In this document: one piece after another, positions 27,706-37,881 of the stretch
Layout: every line of letters begins with the position of its first letter
Position numbering within the stretch: the first letter of the stretch is position 1
NCBI GenBank assembly: GCA_016706845.1
Contig: JADJIV010000010.1
Coordinates: 66,537-130,536, forward strand
Length of the DNA: 64,000 nt
DNA from: PNOJ01 sp016706845
GTDB lineage: Bacteria; Krumholzibacteriota; Krumholzibacteriia; LZORAL124-64-63
Direction of reading: 5' to 3'
Notes under the pieces: generated by a model
Told to the model about the DNA's origin: nothing
The model's input: the letters and a program-made list of their open reading frames with translations, nothing else
Databases searched by the model: none
Program-made: the position numbers and the translations under genes

Positions 27706-29518
27706 ATGAACAAATTGTCATCATTGAAGTTACGCGCGTGTCGCCGCTCGCCGACGGCACTCGCCCTCGCCGCAGCCCTGTGCTGCACGTCGCTGCACGC
27801 CCAGCCGTTCCCGACCATCGGCGACTACGGCGATGCCCCCGACGGCATCCCCGCCTACCCCTGGCTCGGGATCCTGGGCGAGTTCCCGACCTGTTTCGGG
27901 GGACCTTCCGGCCACATCGCCCACGCCAACAACACGCCGGTCGCCTACTGGGGCGCGACCATGGATCCGGAGCCCGACGGCAACGGCGGCTTCTGCCCCC
28001 CCGGCCCCTACGAGAACGACGAGTGCTGGGCGGCGTTGGACGGCGACGCGGGCCTGGTCTTTCCGGACGCGTTCACGATCCTCGCCGGCCTGCCCGTGCC
28101 CTGCAGCGGATCGCCCACGCCGCGGGCGCTGGGGCCCGCGTGCTCGCTGGCGAACTGGGGTCCCATGGGCAACCTGGACCTCGTGTTGACCAACCACGGC
28201 GGCAACGACGTGGTCGTGAACATCCTGTTCGACTGGAACCGGGACGGCAGGTGGAGCGGGCAGTCGTCCTGCGGACCGAACATCGCGCCCGAACACGCCG
28301 TCGTGGACCTGCACGTGCCGGCCGGCTTCTCCGGACCGGTCTCGCACCTGCTGCCGCCCTCGTTCCTGATCGGGCCGAACCCGGGTTACGTGTGGGCCCG
28401 CTTCACCGTCAGCGACGAGTTCCCGCCGATCCCCCCGACTGGCATGGGCGACGGCGACTTCGACACCGGCGAGACCGAGGACTACCTCTTCCTGGTCGGC
28501 CAGGGCGGGGGCGGCGGCGATCCCGGTCCCGGCGAATTCGGCGACGCGCCCGAGGGCGTCGAAGCCTACCCCGGCGTGATCGGCACGTTCCCGACCTGCA
28601 TCGGCGGCCCCGCCGGCTACGTCCACCACCAGCCCGTGACCTCCGCCTGGTTCGGAGACCACCCTGGACCACGAGCCGGACGGCAACGCCGGCATCTGCC
28701 CGCCGGCGCCCTACGACCAGGACGAGTGCTTCGAACTGCCGGGCACGCCCGGGCGCGATGCCGGGCTCATCACGCCGCACCCCTTCACCCTGGACGCGGG
28801 CGTCGTGGAGCGCTGCCCCGCAAGCGCGGGCGGTTCGCTCGGCGCGATCTGCAGCCGCGCCGCGTGGGGGGCGGACCTCGACATCGAGGTGGTCAACACC
28901 TCGAACCAGGACCGGTACGTGAACGTGCTGGTGGACTGGAGCGGCGACGGCTCCTGGACGCCCAACCTGTTCACCTGTCCCAACGGCGACACCGGGTCCG
29001 AACACATCCTGGTCAACCACGTCGTGCCGGCGGGCTTCAACGGCCCCCTGTCGCTGCTGGCGCCGCCGACATTCCTGTCCGGGTACGCGTCGGGCCTGGC
29101 CTGGGCCCGTTTCACGTTGAGCGACACGCCGGTGCCCGCGGACTGGGACGGCCAGGGCGCATTCCTCGACGGCGAGACCGAGGACTACCTGTTCGCCGTC
29201 GGCGCCAGCGCGTCAGCGGCGCGCGACGCCGCACCGCAGTTGGGCCTGACGGTCGAGCCCAACGTGCCCAACCCCTTCAACCCCCGCACCACGATCGCCT
29301 TCACGGCGACGACCGCCGGCCGTCACACCGTGACCGTGACCGACCTCGCCGGCCGCGAGGTGGCGACGCTGCTGGACCGGGAACTGCCGGCCGGGCGACA
29401 CGACGTCGACTGGGACGGGCGGGGACAGGACGGCGGCGAGCTGCCGTCGGGCGTCTACTTCGCCCGCGTGCGGGGCGGCGGTGCGGTCGAGAGCGTGAAG
29501 ATGTTGCTGGTGAGGTAG
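27706..29518 (+). CDS. Secreted GEVED-repeat protein with FlgD-like sorting domain (frameshifted)
   Basis: A protein of about 604 residues. After a signal peptide there are two tandem modules of about 240 residues, each opening with FGDAPEG/YGDAPDG and closing with GETEDYLF, the GEVED domain signature. The aligned pieces MDPEPDGNGGFCPPGPY and LDHEPDGNAGICPPAPY show the duplication. A surplus C near 28663 breaks the second module. The C-terminus is a FlgD-like Ig domain (NVPNPFNPRTTIAF ... KMLLVR). Start ATG 27706 has GGGAGGA. Probably a surface or secreted protein; activity unknown. Confidence 0.8.
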
Positions 29519-29595
29519 TCGGACATCTTCCCGCCGACATGCGAAGCCCGGCCGGCATCCGCTCCGGCCGGGCTTCTTCACGCCGGAGTCGGTCG

Positions 29596-32500
29596 TCACC
29601 TGACGAGCGTCAGCTTCAGCACCTGCGTCTTCGCGCCCGTCCCGGCCCGACAGAAGTAGACGCCGGCCGCGAGGCTGCGGGCCCCGGTCGTCCCTGCCGT
29701 CCCAGGTGAAGCCGTAGCGCTGCCCGCCTGCCAGTTCGCCGTGGAAGAGGACGGCCGCGCGGCGGCCGCGCAGGTCGTAGATCTCCAGGTCGATGGGCAC
29801 CGCGGCGCCGTCGCCGGGCAGGATCAGGTCGATGGTCGTGCGCGGGTTGAACGGGTTGGGGTGGCAACTCAGCCCCTGGCCCGGCGATGGGATGGGACTC
29901 TCCGCGGCTCCGGTCGCGTCCACACGGTCGTAGGACGTCTGCGTGAAGCGGACCGTGCCGGAACCCGCCCCGGTCCCCGCCCGCCGCACCTGCAGGTAGC
30001 GGCAGTTGTTCGGCGCGGGGATCTTCAGCGGCGAGTCCGCGGCCTGCCACGGTTCCCACTCGATCAGCGCGAGGTCGTCGAACCAGGCGAGCGCCGTGCC
30101 GTCGGCCGGCGGCTCCAGGCCGCAGCGCAACTCGAAGTAGACCGCGCCGGCGGGCGTGGTCAGGTCGCGCCACTGGTACGTCCAGTCGCAACTGCCGTCG
30201 ATGCGCGCGGCCAGATCGGTGCTCGACAGCGGGCTCTCGGACGAGCGGCTGTCGTAGAAGCGCACCATGGTGCGGGCCTGCCCGGCGTTCTCGGCCCGCA
30301 GCCAGCCGGCGGCCGTGTGGCGCCGGTCCGCGCGGCAGGGCAGATGCCGTTCGAGGTCGGTGCCGGTCTGGCCGACGTCGCCGTCGTCGCGGCGCAGGCC
30401 GAGGCTGCGCTGCCCGCCGTGGACCACGTCGGTCGCCAGCCACTCGTCGGACGTGTTGGCTTCCCAGAGATCGGCCCCCTCGTCCTCGAAACCCGTGTGC
30501 CAGAGCAGCTCGCGGCCCCAGGCCACCTCCCAGCCGCCCGGCGCGCCGCCGAGGACCTCCAGCACCTGCGACAGGTCGCCCTCGGGCGCGAGCGCCAGCG
30601 GCGGCGACACCTCGTAGCCGTCCTGGACCACCAGGTCGAAAGCCGCCTCGTGTTCGATCACCGTCGAGTCGGCCTCCGCGCGCGACAGCAGGATGCGCGC
30701 CTCGCTCTTGCCGGCCAGCGGCACCACGAGCGCGTTCATGGGCCGCGAGGCCTCGGCCAGCCAGCCGATGATCTCGCGCCCGAGGTTGCCGGTGGCCGGC
30801 CGCGGGATCCAGTCGTCGATGAAGGCGGGCGTGAAGCGCTGCCCCACGACGCCGTCCTTGTCGATCTCCAGGGTCAGCACCAGCGTCGGCATCGTCTCGA
30901 TGTAGGTCAGGTCGAAGACGAAGTTGCCCAGGCTGTGGGAGATCAGCTCCCCGGTAGGACTCCGGGAAGCCCCGCAGCACGGGGGTGGTGGTTGATCATC
31001 GCGTCCGCGCCGAGGTCGATGGCTTGGCGGCGTGCGCGCGCTCGCCGGGCGTCGGCTGTTCAGGAAGCGGAACTCGGCGCGCTGATCATGGACGTCGGCC
31101 TCGATGTCGATGACGTCGTCCGGTCCGGCCCACTGCCCCAGCGCGCCGGGCGGCGCGAGCTGGTACTCGTCGCCGCTGGGCCCTGGACGATGACGACATC
31201 GGACAGCGCGCGGGCCGCCGCGATCGATTTCGACAGGTTTTCCGGCAGCAGGTGGAAGCCGGGCTTGCTGTAGCCCGCGTCCAGGAAGGGCTGGTAGTTC
31301 CACCGCCGGCCGGTGCGGTCGCAGAGGCCCAGGAATCCCAGGCGCACGCCGCGCTCGGTCCAGAACGCCGGCTGCAGGGGCGAAGATCTCGTTGCTGCCC
31401 GCGCCGCGGCACCAGGGGATGCCCAGGCCTTTCGAGCCCGTCCATGGTGTCGAGCATGCCGATCTCGCCGTAGTCGATGATGTGGTTGTTGCCGATGGTC
31501 ACCAGGTCGACGCCGGCGTAGGCCTTGGGCCCGCACGTTTTCGGGCCGGCTGCGGAAGACCACGGTCTTGGTGGGTGCGGTGCCGCGGTCGGTGTAGCTG
31601 ACCTCGAGGTTGCAGACGTTGACGTCGGCGGCGTCGCCGAAGATCGGGCGCGTCGGCGCGAACAGGGCCTCGACCCTGCGTCGATGATGCCGCCCGCGGA
31701 CTCGTAGCCGCGCCCGGTGAAGACGTCGCCCACGGTGAAGTTCACCGTCAGCGGCAGCTCGTCGCCGCTGGGGTGGACGGCCACCTGGCAGGTGTCGCCG
31801 CCGCAGAGGCCGCCAGTCGGTCACCGCCACACCGGACGGTGGGTGGTCGGCGGGACCAGGAACTCGTGCACGACGACCGGTTCGGCGCTGTTCGTGGAGT
31901 CGCCGAAGTCCCAGCGGTAGACGTGCGTCTCGGAGTCCGGATCGAAGACCGTGGCCTGAACTGCGCCGACAGCCGGTACAGGTCGCCGGCCACCTTCGCG
32001 GACGACTGTACCGCGTAGAGGATGTCCACCCGCGGCGCCCGCGGCAGCTCGTCGGTGACGTCGGCCAGGGTATCGAAGCGGGTGACGCCGACCGTGCCCG
32101 CATCCGCGTCGTTGACGTAGATCACCCGATCGATGACGGGCAGCTCGCCGAAAGTCTCCCGCCAGTCCTCGCCCACCGGCAGCAGGTAGTCGTGCCAGGC
32201 CGCGAGCGACTGCGAGCCCTGGTAGACGGTCCACCAGTTCGTGTCGGCGGGCAGGTCGCGGCCGGCGAAGGTGTAGAACAGTTCGTGGACGCCGTCCCCG
32301 AAGCCGATGGCCTGGACCTCGCCCCTGACGTCGGCGGAAACGGCGACGCTCCAGACGGTGCTGTCGGCCAGGGCGCGCGGCGCGATCGACTGGATGAGCC
32401 ACAGGTTGCCGTTGAGGCGCAGGGCGTGGGCCGAGCCGCCCTCGCCAGGGTTCGACAGCGACCAGGCGCCGGGATCCCCGGCTTCGCCCGGGTAGTCCGC

Positions 32501-32608
32501 GAGTTCCGGAGCGGCGCCGTCGAAGTCCTCGATCGGGGCGGTGTGGGCGACGGCGACGAAGACCGGCAGCAGGACGATCGCGAGCAGGCGGCAGAGGATC
32601 CGCGGCAT
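29596..32608 (-). CDS. Secreted CapA-like/PKD fusion with FlgD sorting domain (many frameshifts)
   Basis: About 1000 residues when pieces are joined. Order: signal peptide (MPRILCRLLAIVLLPVFVAVAHT); an unknown N-terminal beta domain; a PKD-like domain (FDPDSETHVYRWDFGDS); a CapA/PGA_cap metallophosphatase-like domain (NVCNLEVSYTDRGTAPTKT, TIGNNHIIDYGEIGMLDTM, LISHSLGNFVFDL); a second beta domain; and a FlgD-like tail (CHPNPFNPRTTIDL ... TLVR). At least seven frame changes occur, mostly between 30.9 and 32.0 kb. Conserved motifs survive in every piece, so error is likelier than decay, though this is the worst-affected gene. CapA relatives act in poly-gamma-glutamate export; a secreted fusion is unusual. 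Confidence 0.65.
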
Positions 32609-32673
32609 CTCGGCTCCAGACGATTGGGTCAGGCGGGGATGCCAAGCATACCACATCCGGACTCCAGATACCA

Positions 32674-32711
32674 TTGACATTAGATCATAAACAGCTTATG
32701 ATAATGACATG
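32674..32711 (+). promoter_or_regulatory. Leaderless promoter with overlapping operator for the toxin-antitoxin pair
   Basis: Near-consensus TTGACA (32674-32679), 17 bases, TATGAT (32697-32702). The expected start is base 32709, the A of the ATG, so the mRNA would have no leader. A perfect inverted repeat, ATCATAA (32684-32690) and TTATGAT (32696-32702), fills the spacer and the -10. Confidence 0.8.
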
Positions 32712-32975
32712 GACCCGCGAACCCGCAAATACCTGGCCGAGATCGGTCGCCGCGGCGGCCGCAAGAGCCGCCGGCGGCTGGAACCCGAGACGGCCCGCGA
32801 GATGGTCCGTCTGCGCGAAGCGCGGCGCGCTTACCGGAAATTCCATGCGCACTGCTTCTGGTCCAGTCCGCCCGAGTTCAGGGTCGAAAGATCGGATGTC
32901 GCCTGGGTCGCCGAACAGCTGATGCGGTATGGTGGTCGGGAGGCTTGGGAGAAGGGGGCGAACCTGTGCCGTTGA
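32709..32975 (+). CDS. Putative antitoxin of an AbiEii-type pair
   Basis: An 88-residue basic protein. Residues 8-45 (YLAEIGRRGGRKSRRRLEPETAREMVRLREARRAYRK) look like a charged helical DNA-binding segment of the GRRGG type. The C-terminal half (VERSDVAWVAEQLMRYGGREAW) is a helical part that could contact the toxin. It has no ribosome site and is predicted to be leaderless. It overlaps the nucleotidyltransferase gene by 10 bases. I do not recognise a named family; the antitoxin role rests on position, size and the operator. Confidence 0.55.
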   Translation: MDPRTRKYLAEIGRRGGRKSRRRLEPETAREMVRLREARRAYRKFHAHCFWSSPPEFRVERSDVAWVAEQLMRYGGREAWEKGANLCR

Positions 32976-33757
32976 CAGGGTTCCAGTCCGCGATCGGACG
33001 ACTGCTCGCGGCCAACCGCAGCGAGGACAGCTACCTGGCCGGAGGCGCGGCCATCCTGGCCGCCCCCAACACGCTCCGGTACAGCCACGATCTCGATTAC
33101 TTCCAGGACAGCGCAGCGAGGGTGGCCTCCGCCTGGGACGCCGATCGCGCACTGCTGGCGGACCACGGCTACGACGTGGAGTTGGAACTCAGCCAGCCGG
33201 GCTACATCCGCGCCGTGGTGAGTCTCGACCGGGAGCGCACCAAGATCGAGTGGGCCCAGGACTCGACCTGGCGTTTCCTGCCGGTCATCCGCAGCGAGGA
33301 GTTCGGCTACCAGCTGCATCCGCTCGACCTGGCCACCAACAAGGTGCTGGCCCTCGCCGGCCGCGACGAGCCGCGCGACCTGCTCGACACGCTGCACCTG
33401 CACGAACACGTGCTGCGACTCGGAGCGCTGGTGTGGGCCGCGGTCGGCAAGGATCCCGGCTATTCACCGCTTTCGCTGCTGGAGATGCTCCGCCGGCGCG
33501 GGCGGATCCAGCCGGCGGACCTGGCGCGCCTCGATCTGGCCGGTCCGGTGGACCTGCAGCAGGTCAAGGAGGCTTGGCTCGCCGCCCTGGCCGAGGCGGA
33601 GCGCTTCGTGCGCATGCAACCGCCCGGCGAAGCGGGCTGCCTCTACTGGTCGCCGTCGCGAAACGCCTTCGTGTGCCCGGACGACGGGAAGCCCGGAGAC
33701 GCTGTCCCGCACTACGGTCGGCCGGGGGGGGTACTGCCGCGGGTGGTCGGGGATTAG
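32966..33757 (+). CDS. AbiEii-like nucleotidyltransferase, putative toxin
   Basis: A 263-residue protein with the nucleotidyltransferase hallmark LAGGAAILAAPNTLRYSHDLDYF (GG followed by DLD) near residues 25-50, as in AbiEii/AbiGii and MenT toxins. It is followed by KIEWAQDSTWRF and the family motif LATNKVLALAGRDEPRDLLDTL. These enzymes transfer nucleotides to tRNA or other targets and block growth or phage. Start is the GTG at 32966 with GAAGGGGG upstream, inside the end of the preceding gene. Intact. Confidence 0.75.
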   Translation: MPLTGFQSAIGRLLAANRSEDSYLAGGAAILAAPNTLRYSHDLDYFQDSAARVASAWDADRALLADHGYDVELELSQPGYIRAVVSLDRERTKIEWAQDSTWRFLPVIRSEEFGYQLHPLDLATNKVLALAGRDEPRDLLDTLHLHEHVLRLGALVWAAVGKDPGYSPLSLLEMLRRRGRIQPADLARLDLAGPVDLQQVKEAWLAALAEAERFVRMQPPGEAGCLYWSPSRNAFVCPDDGKPGDAVPHYGRPGGVLPRVVGD

Positions 33758-33872
33758 TATCCCGGCCTTCATGAAGCGCCAGTGCGTGCAACGCCGGACC
33801 CCTCATTCCTGCCTACGCGACGATCCCCAGGGTTGACGTTCCCCCTTTCCATGCCCTAGATTCCGCCTGTCT

Positions 33873-34362
33873 GTGAAATCGTTCACATCCTGGGAGTTGC
33901 ACCATCGGCCCTCCCCCGACAGCAGGGGTCGCGAGCCCCCGGATCCTCGGCGTCGGCGCGGATCTCTGCGACGTGCGCCGCCTGGCGCGGGAGCTGGACG
34001 AACCGCAGCGGGGCTTCGCGGAAACGGTGTTCACGCCGGCGGAACTCGCCGCCTGCCGCGGCGGCCCGCATCCGGCGCACCGCCTCGCCGAACGCTTCGC
34101 CGCCAAGGAAGCCGTCCTGAAGGCCCTATCCTTCACCGACGGCCGCGGCGCGTTCTGGCGGGATGTGGAGATCACGCGCCGCGGCGAGGGACCGGCCGCG
34201 GTCCGGTTGCAGGGACGACTCGAGGAACTGGCCGCGCGGCACGCCGCCGGCCGCATCCACCTGAGCCTCGCCGCCGCCGGCCACCACGCGCTGGCGGTCG
34301 CCATCATCGAGGAGCGCGGAAGCCCGGAGCCGCGACCGGACACCAACCACACAGGGGACTGA
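33873..34362 (+). CDS. acpS: Holo-ACP synthase (4'-phosphopantetheinyl transferase), start damaged
   Basis: Transfers phosphopantetheine from CoA to acyl carrier proteins. The core is clear: ILGVGADLCDVRRLAREL (metal-binding aspartate) and HRLAERFAAKEAVLKAL. The in-frame part upstream of ILGVGAD has no start codon before a stop at 33874, so an indel probably hides the true start between 33873 and 33955; the GTG at 33873 is in another frame. The first ATG-like start inside (33973) would lose the catalytic aspartate. Two bases separate it from the ligase gene. Its likely substrate is the ACP encoded at 36121. Confidence 0.75.
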
Positions 34363-34364
34363 CG

Positions 34365-36064
34365 ATGGCCACCACGCCCACCTACGAGGACCGCCTGAAG
34401 GACTTCTCCTGGTCGCTGGCCGAACAGGAACTGGGCTACCGCAAGGGCGACCCGCTGAACATCGGCTGGCACTGCAGCGACCGGCTCTGCCGGCAGGGCC
34501 TGGCGGACAAGACGGCCCTGGTCTGGGAGGACTTCTCCGGCGCGACGAAGACCTACACCTTCGACGACCTGCGCGTGTTGTCGAACACCTTCGCGGCGCA
34601 CCTGCAGGGCCTCGGCATCCAGCCCGGCGAGCGCGTCTGCCTGTTCATGGACCGCGTGCCGGAGCTGTACCTCGGGTTCCTGGGCGGTCTGAAGATGGGC
34701 GCGGTCGTGCAGCCGCTGTTCTCGGCCTTCGGCGCCGACTCGCTGTGGACGCGCCTGGACGACGCCGGCACCACGGCCATCGTCACCCAGCGCAAGCACG
34801 TGGCCAAGGTGCGCAAGCTCCTGGACAAGCTGCCGCAGCTCAGGCACGTCATCCTGGTCGACGCCGGCGACGGGCCGCTGCGCGAGCGAGAGTCGGGCTC
34901 GACCTGCACGCACTGCCCCGCATCGAGACCTTCGACGCGCACCCGACGGGCCCCGAAACCCCCTCGGTCCTGCACTACACCTCCGGCACCACGGGGCAGC
35001 CCAAGGGCGCCCAGCACGTCCACTACTCGCTGATCTCGCAGTACCTCACCGCCAAGTGGGTCCTGGACCTGCGCCCCGACGACGTCTACTGGTGCAACGC
35101 CGATCCCGGCTGGGTGACCGGCACCTCCTACGGCATCATCGGGCCCTGGGCCAACGGCGTCACCCAGGTGGTGCTGGACTCCGGCTTCAACGCCGAGAAG
35201 TGGTACGACTTCATGGCGCGGCGCGGGGTGACGGTCTGGTACTCGGCCCCGACGGCCATCCGCCTGCTGATGCGCGAGGGCTCCGACCTCGTGCGCAAGC
35301 ACGACCTCTCCCGCCTGCGCCACCTCTGCAGCGTGGGCGAGCCGCTCAACGCCGAGGCGGTCGTCTGGTCGCAGGAGGCCTTCGGCAAGCCCTTCCACGA
35401 CACCTACTGGCAGACCGAGACCGGCTGCATGATGATCACCAACTTCCCGGGCATGAAGGTCAAGCCGGGCTCGATGGGCAAGCCCTTCCCGGGCATCACG
35501 GCCACGGTCCTGGACCCGAACACCAACCTGCCGCACGAGGGCACGGGCCGCGTGGGCCTGATCGCGATCCGGCCGGGCTGGCCCTCGCAGATCCGCGGCT
35601 ACTGGAACAACCAGGCCGGCTACGAGCGCAAGTTCGTCAACGGCTGGTACATCTGCGGCGACCGGGCCAGCATCGACGCCGACGGCTACTACTGGTTCGT
35701 GGGCCGCGACGACGACGTCATCAACACCGGCGGCCACCTGGTCGGACCCTTCGAGATCGAGTCCGCCCTGCTCGAGCACCCCGCGGTCGCAGAGTCGGCG
35801 GCGGTGGCCAAGCCCGACCCCGTGAACATGGAGGTCGTCAAGGCGTTCGTCACACTGAAGCCGGGCATCGCGCCGGACGACGACCTCGAACTCGAGATCA
35901 TGAACTTCATCCGCAAGAAGCTGTCGCCTTTGGCCATGCCGCAGGAGATCGAGTTCACCGAGTCGCTGCCCAAGACCCGCAGCGGCAAGATCGTGCGGCG
36001 CATCCTGCGCGCCCGGGAATTCGGCGAGCCGGAAGGCGACCTGTCGACCCTGATGAGCGAATGA
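34365..36064 (+). CDS. Acetyl-CoA-synthetase-like acyl-adenylate ligase (frameshifted)
   Basis: An AMP-forming enzyme of about 567 residues in the AcsA group. Motifs: P-loop YTSGTTGQPKGAQH near residue 205, WCNADPGWVTGTSYG, TYWQTETGCMMI, GWYICGDRASIDADGYYWFVGRDDDVI, and the C-terminal acylation lysine in KTRSGKIVRR. The frame shifts near 34888 at RERE/GLDLHALPRIE. It activates a short carboxylic acid, most likely acetate. Because an ACP and AcpS flank it, the acyl acceptor could be the ACP instead of CoA; that is inference. ATG at 34365. Confidence 0.85.
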
Positions 36065-36120
36065 GCCGCGGCCCGTCTCCCCCGGGAGCGGGCCGCACCA
36101 CACCGACGCGGGAGACGAAG

Positions 36121-36372
36121 ATGGACGAGCGCAAGCAGACGATCCTGGACTACGTGGTCAGCGAGTACCTGGAAGAGGACGACGACCGCGTGATCGGCGA
36201 GGACACCCCGCTGATCACCGGCGGCATCGTCGACTCGTTCTCCATGGTGTCGCTGAAGCGGTTCCTGGAGAAGAAGTACGGCATCCAGATCCCCGACGCG
36301 GACGCCTCGCCCGAGGCCTTCGACACCGTCAACCGCATCGCCGCCCTGGTCGAGCGCTTCAAGAAGAGCTGA
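36121..36372 (+). CDS. Acyl carrier protein
   Basis: An 83-residue acidic protein with the phosphopantetheine site GGIVDSFSMVSLKRFLEKKYG (serine 39), a D-S-x-S-M variant of the usual DSL. It is not the housekeeping fatty-acid ACP by context; it lies between the ligase and the alpha-oxoamine synthase, which suggests a dedicated carrier. Confidence 0.9.
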   Translation: MDERKQTILDYVVSEYLEEDDDRVIGEDTPLITGGIVDSFSMVSLKRFLEKKYGIQIPDADASPEAFDTVNRIAALVERFKKS

Positions 36373-36397
36373 CCGCCGGGAAAGAAAGGGAGCAGTC

Positions 36398-37864
36398 ATG
36401 GCATTCGCGACCGGGACCAGGGAGTCCTACCAGCAGGAGCTGGCGGCCATCCGCCAGGCCGGCCTCTTCAAGGAAGAGCGCTACATCCGCAGCCCGCAGG
36501 GCGCCGACATCGAGGTCGAGTTCCCCGCCGGCGCGGCCGGCAAGAAGGTGATCAACCTCTGCGCCAACAACTACCTCGGCCTGTCCAGCCACCCCGAGGT
36601 GGTCGAGGCGGCGCGGCGCGGCCTGGACGCGCGCGGCTACGGCATGTCGTCGGTGCGCTTCATCTGCGGCACGCAGGACATCCACCGGCAGCTCGAGAAC
36701 AAGCTGACCGAGTTCCTGGGCACCGAGGACACGCTGCTGTTCCCGTCCTGCATGGACGCCAACGCGGGCGTGTTCGAGGCCGTGCTGACCGATCAGGACG
36801 TGATGATCGCCGACCGCCTGGTGCACGCCTCCATCGTCGACGGCATGCGCCTGTGCAAGGCGGCCACCGACACCTACAAGCACTCGGACATGAAGCACCT
36901 GGAGCAGAAGCTCCAGGAGCACCAGGACAAGCAGCGCCGCCTGATCATCACCGACGGCGTGTTCTCGATGGACGGCGACCTCGCCCGCCTGGACGAGATC
37001 GTGGCCCTGGCCGAGAAGTACAACGCCATGGTCTTCGTCGACGAGTCCCACGCCTCGGGCTTCATCGGCAAGACCGGCCGCGGCACCCACGAGCACTGCG
37101 GCGTCATGGGCAAGATCGACATCGTCACCACGACGCTGGGCAAGGCCCTCGGCGGCGCCTCGGGCGGCTGCGTCAGCGGCCGGCGCGAGCTGGTCGAGCT
37201 GTGCCGGCAGCGGGCCCGGCCCTACCTGTTCTCCAACACGGTCGCGCCGGTCATCGTCTCGGGGGCCATCAAGGTGCTGGAGCTGATCTCCGGCACGACC
37301 GAGCGCCGCGACAAGCTGGAGTGGAACACGAAGTACTGGCGCGAGGGCCTGCTGAAGATCGGCCTGGACATCAAGGCCGGCGACAGCCCCATCGTGCCGG
37401 TGATGCTCTACAACGCGAAGCTCGCCCAGGACGTGGCGCGCGACCTCTACGCCGAGGGCATCTACGTGGTGGGCTTCTTCTTCCCGGTGGTGGCCAAGGG
37501 CCAGGGACGCGCCATGAACGAGCCGCGCCGCATCGCGATCGATCTGCCCGGAACCGAGGCGTTCCGCGACGACGACCTCGAGGTCCTGCGCACCACGCTG
37601 CAGACCATCGTCACGCTCTCGATGGAGTGCCGCGACGAGCCCTGCGACTCCTCGCGGCGGATGCACCGCGAGGGCTGGGACGTGCACTGGGGCCTGACCT
37701 GGATCGCGCGGGCCCGGCGCGGGGGCGTCACCGAGGAGGCCACCGGCGCAACCCGGAGCGAAGTACTCGCTCGGCTCCAACAACTTACCAGCCTGCACGA
37801 GGTTGACGGTCGCCTGCAAATACCGTTCTTGACTCCGTCTCCTGGGGGGAACCTGACCCGCTGA
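36398..37864 (+). CDS. Alpha-oxoamine synthase, KBL-like, with extended C-terminus
   Basis: A PLP enzyme that condenses an acyl thioester with an amino acid. Residues 1-370 follow 2-amino-3-ketobutyrate CoA ligase closely: NNYLGLSSHPEV, YGMSSVRFICGTQDIH, HASIVDGMRL, FVDESHASGF and the PLP lysine in TTLGKALGG (K249). After PVVAKGQ (about residue 370) the usual ARIRTQ... ending is replaced by GRAMNEPRRIAIDLPGTEAF and a tail of some 90 residues, giving 488 instead of about 396. Part of the tail may be false if a stop is lost to an indel. No threonine dehydrogenase is nearby; the ACP and ligase neighbours suggest a biosynthetic role using an ACP-bound acyl group. Confidence 0.8.
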   Translation: MAFATGTRESYQQELAAIRQAGLFKEERYIRSPQGADIEVEFPAGAAGKKVINLCANNYLGLSSHPEVVEAARRGLDARGYGMSSVRFICGTQDIHRQLENKLTEFLGTEDTLLFPSCMDANAGVFEAVLTDQDVMIADRLVHASIVDGMRLCKAATDTYKHSDMKHLEQKLQEHQDKQRRLIITDGVFSMDGDLARLDEIVALAEKYNAMVFVDESHASGFIGKTGRGTHEHCGVMGKIDIVTTTLGKALGGASGGCVSGRRELVELCRQRARPYLFSNTVAPVIVSGAIKVLELISGTTERRDKLEWNTKYWREGLLKIGLDIKAGDSPIVPVMLYNAKLAQDVARDLYAEGIYVVGFFFPVVAKGQGRAMNEPRRIAIDLPGTEAFRDDDLEVLRTTLQTIVTLSMECRDEPCDSSRRMHREGWDVHWGLTWIARARRGGVTEEATGATRSEVLARLQQLTSLHEVDGRLQIPFLTPSPGGNLTR

Positions 37865-37881
37865 CGGACGTATGGGAACGG

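Noticed and set aside
36398..37864. Threonine degradation (kbl/tdh) locus
   Set aside because: No threonine dehydrogenase is present and the neighbours are carrier-protein genes.
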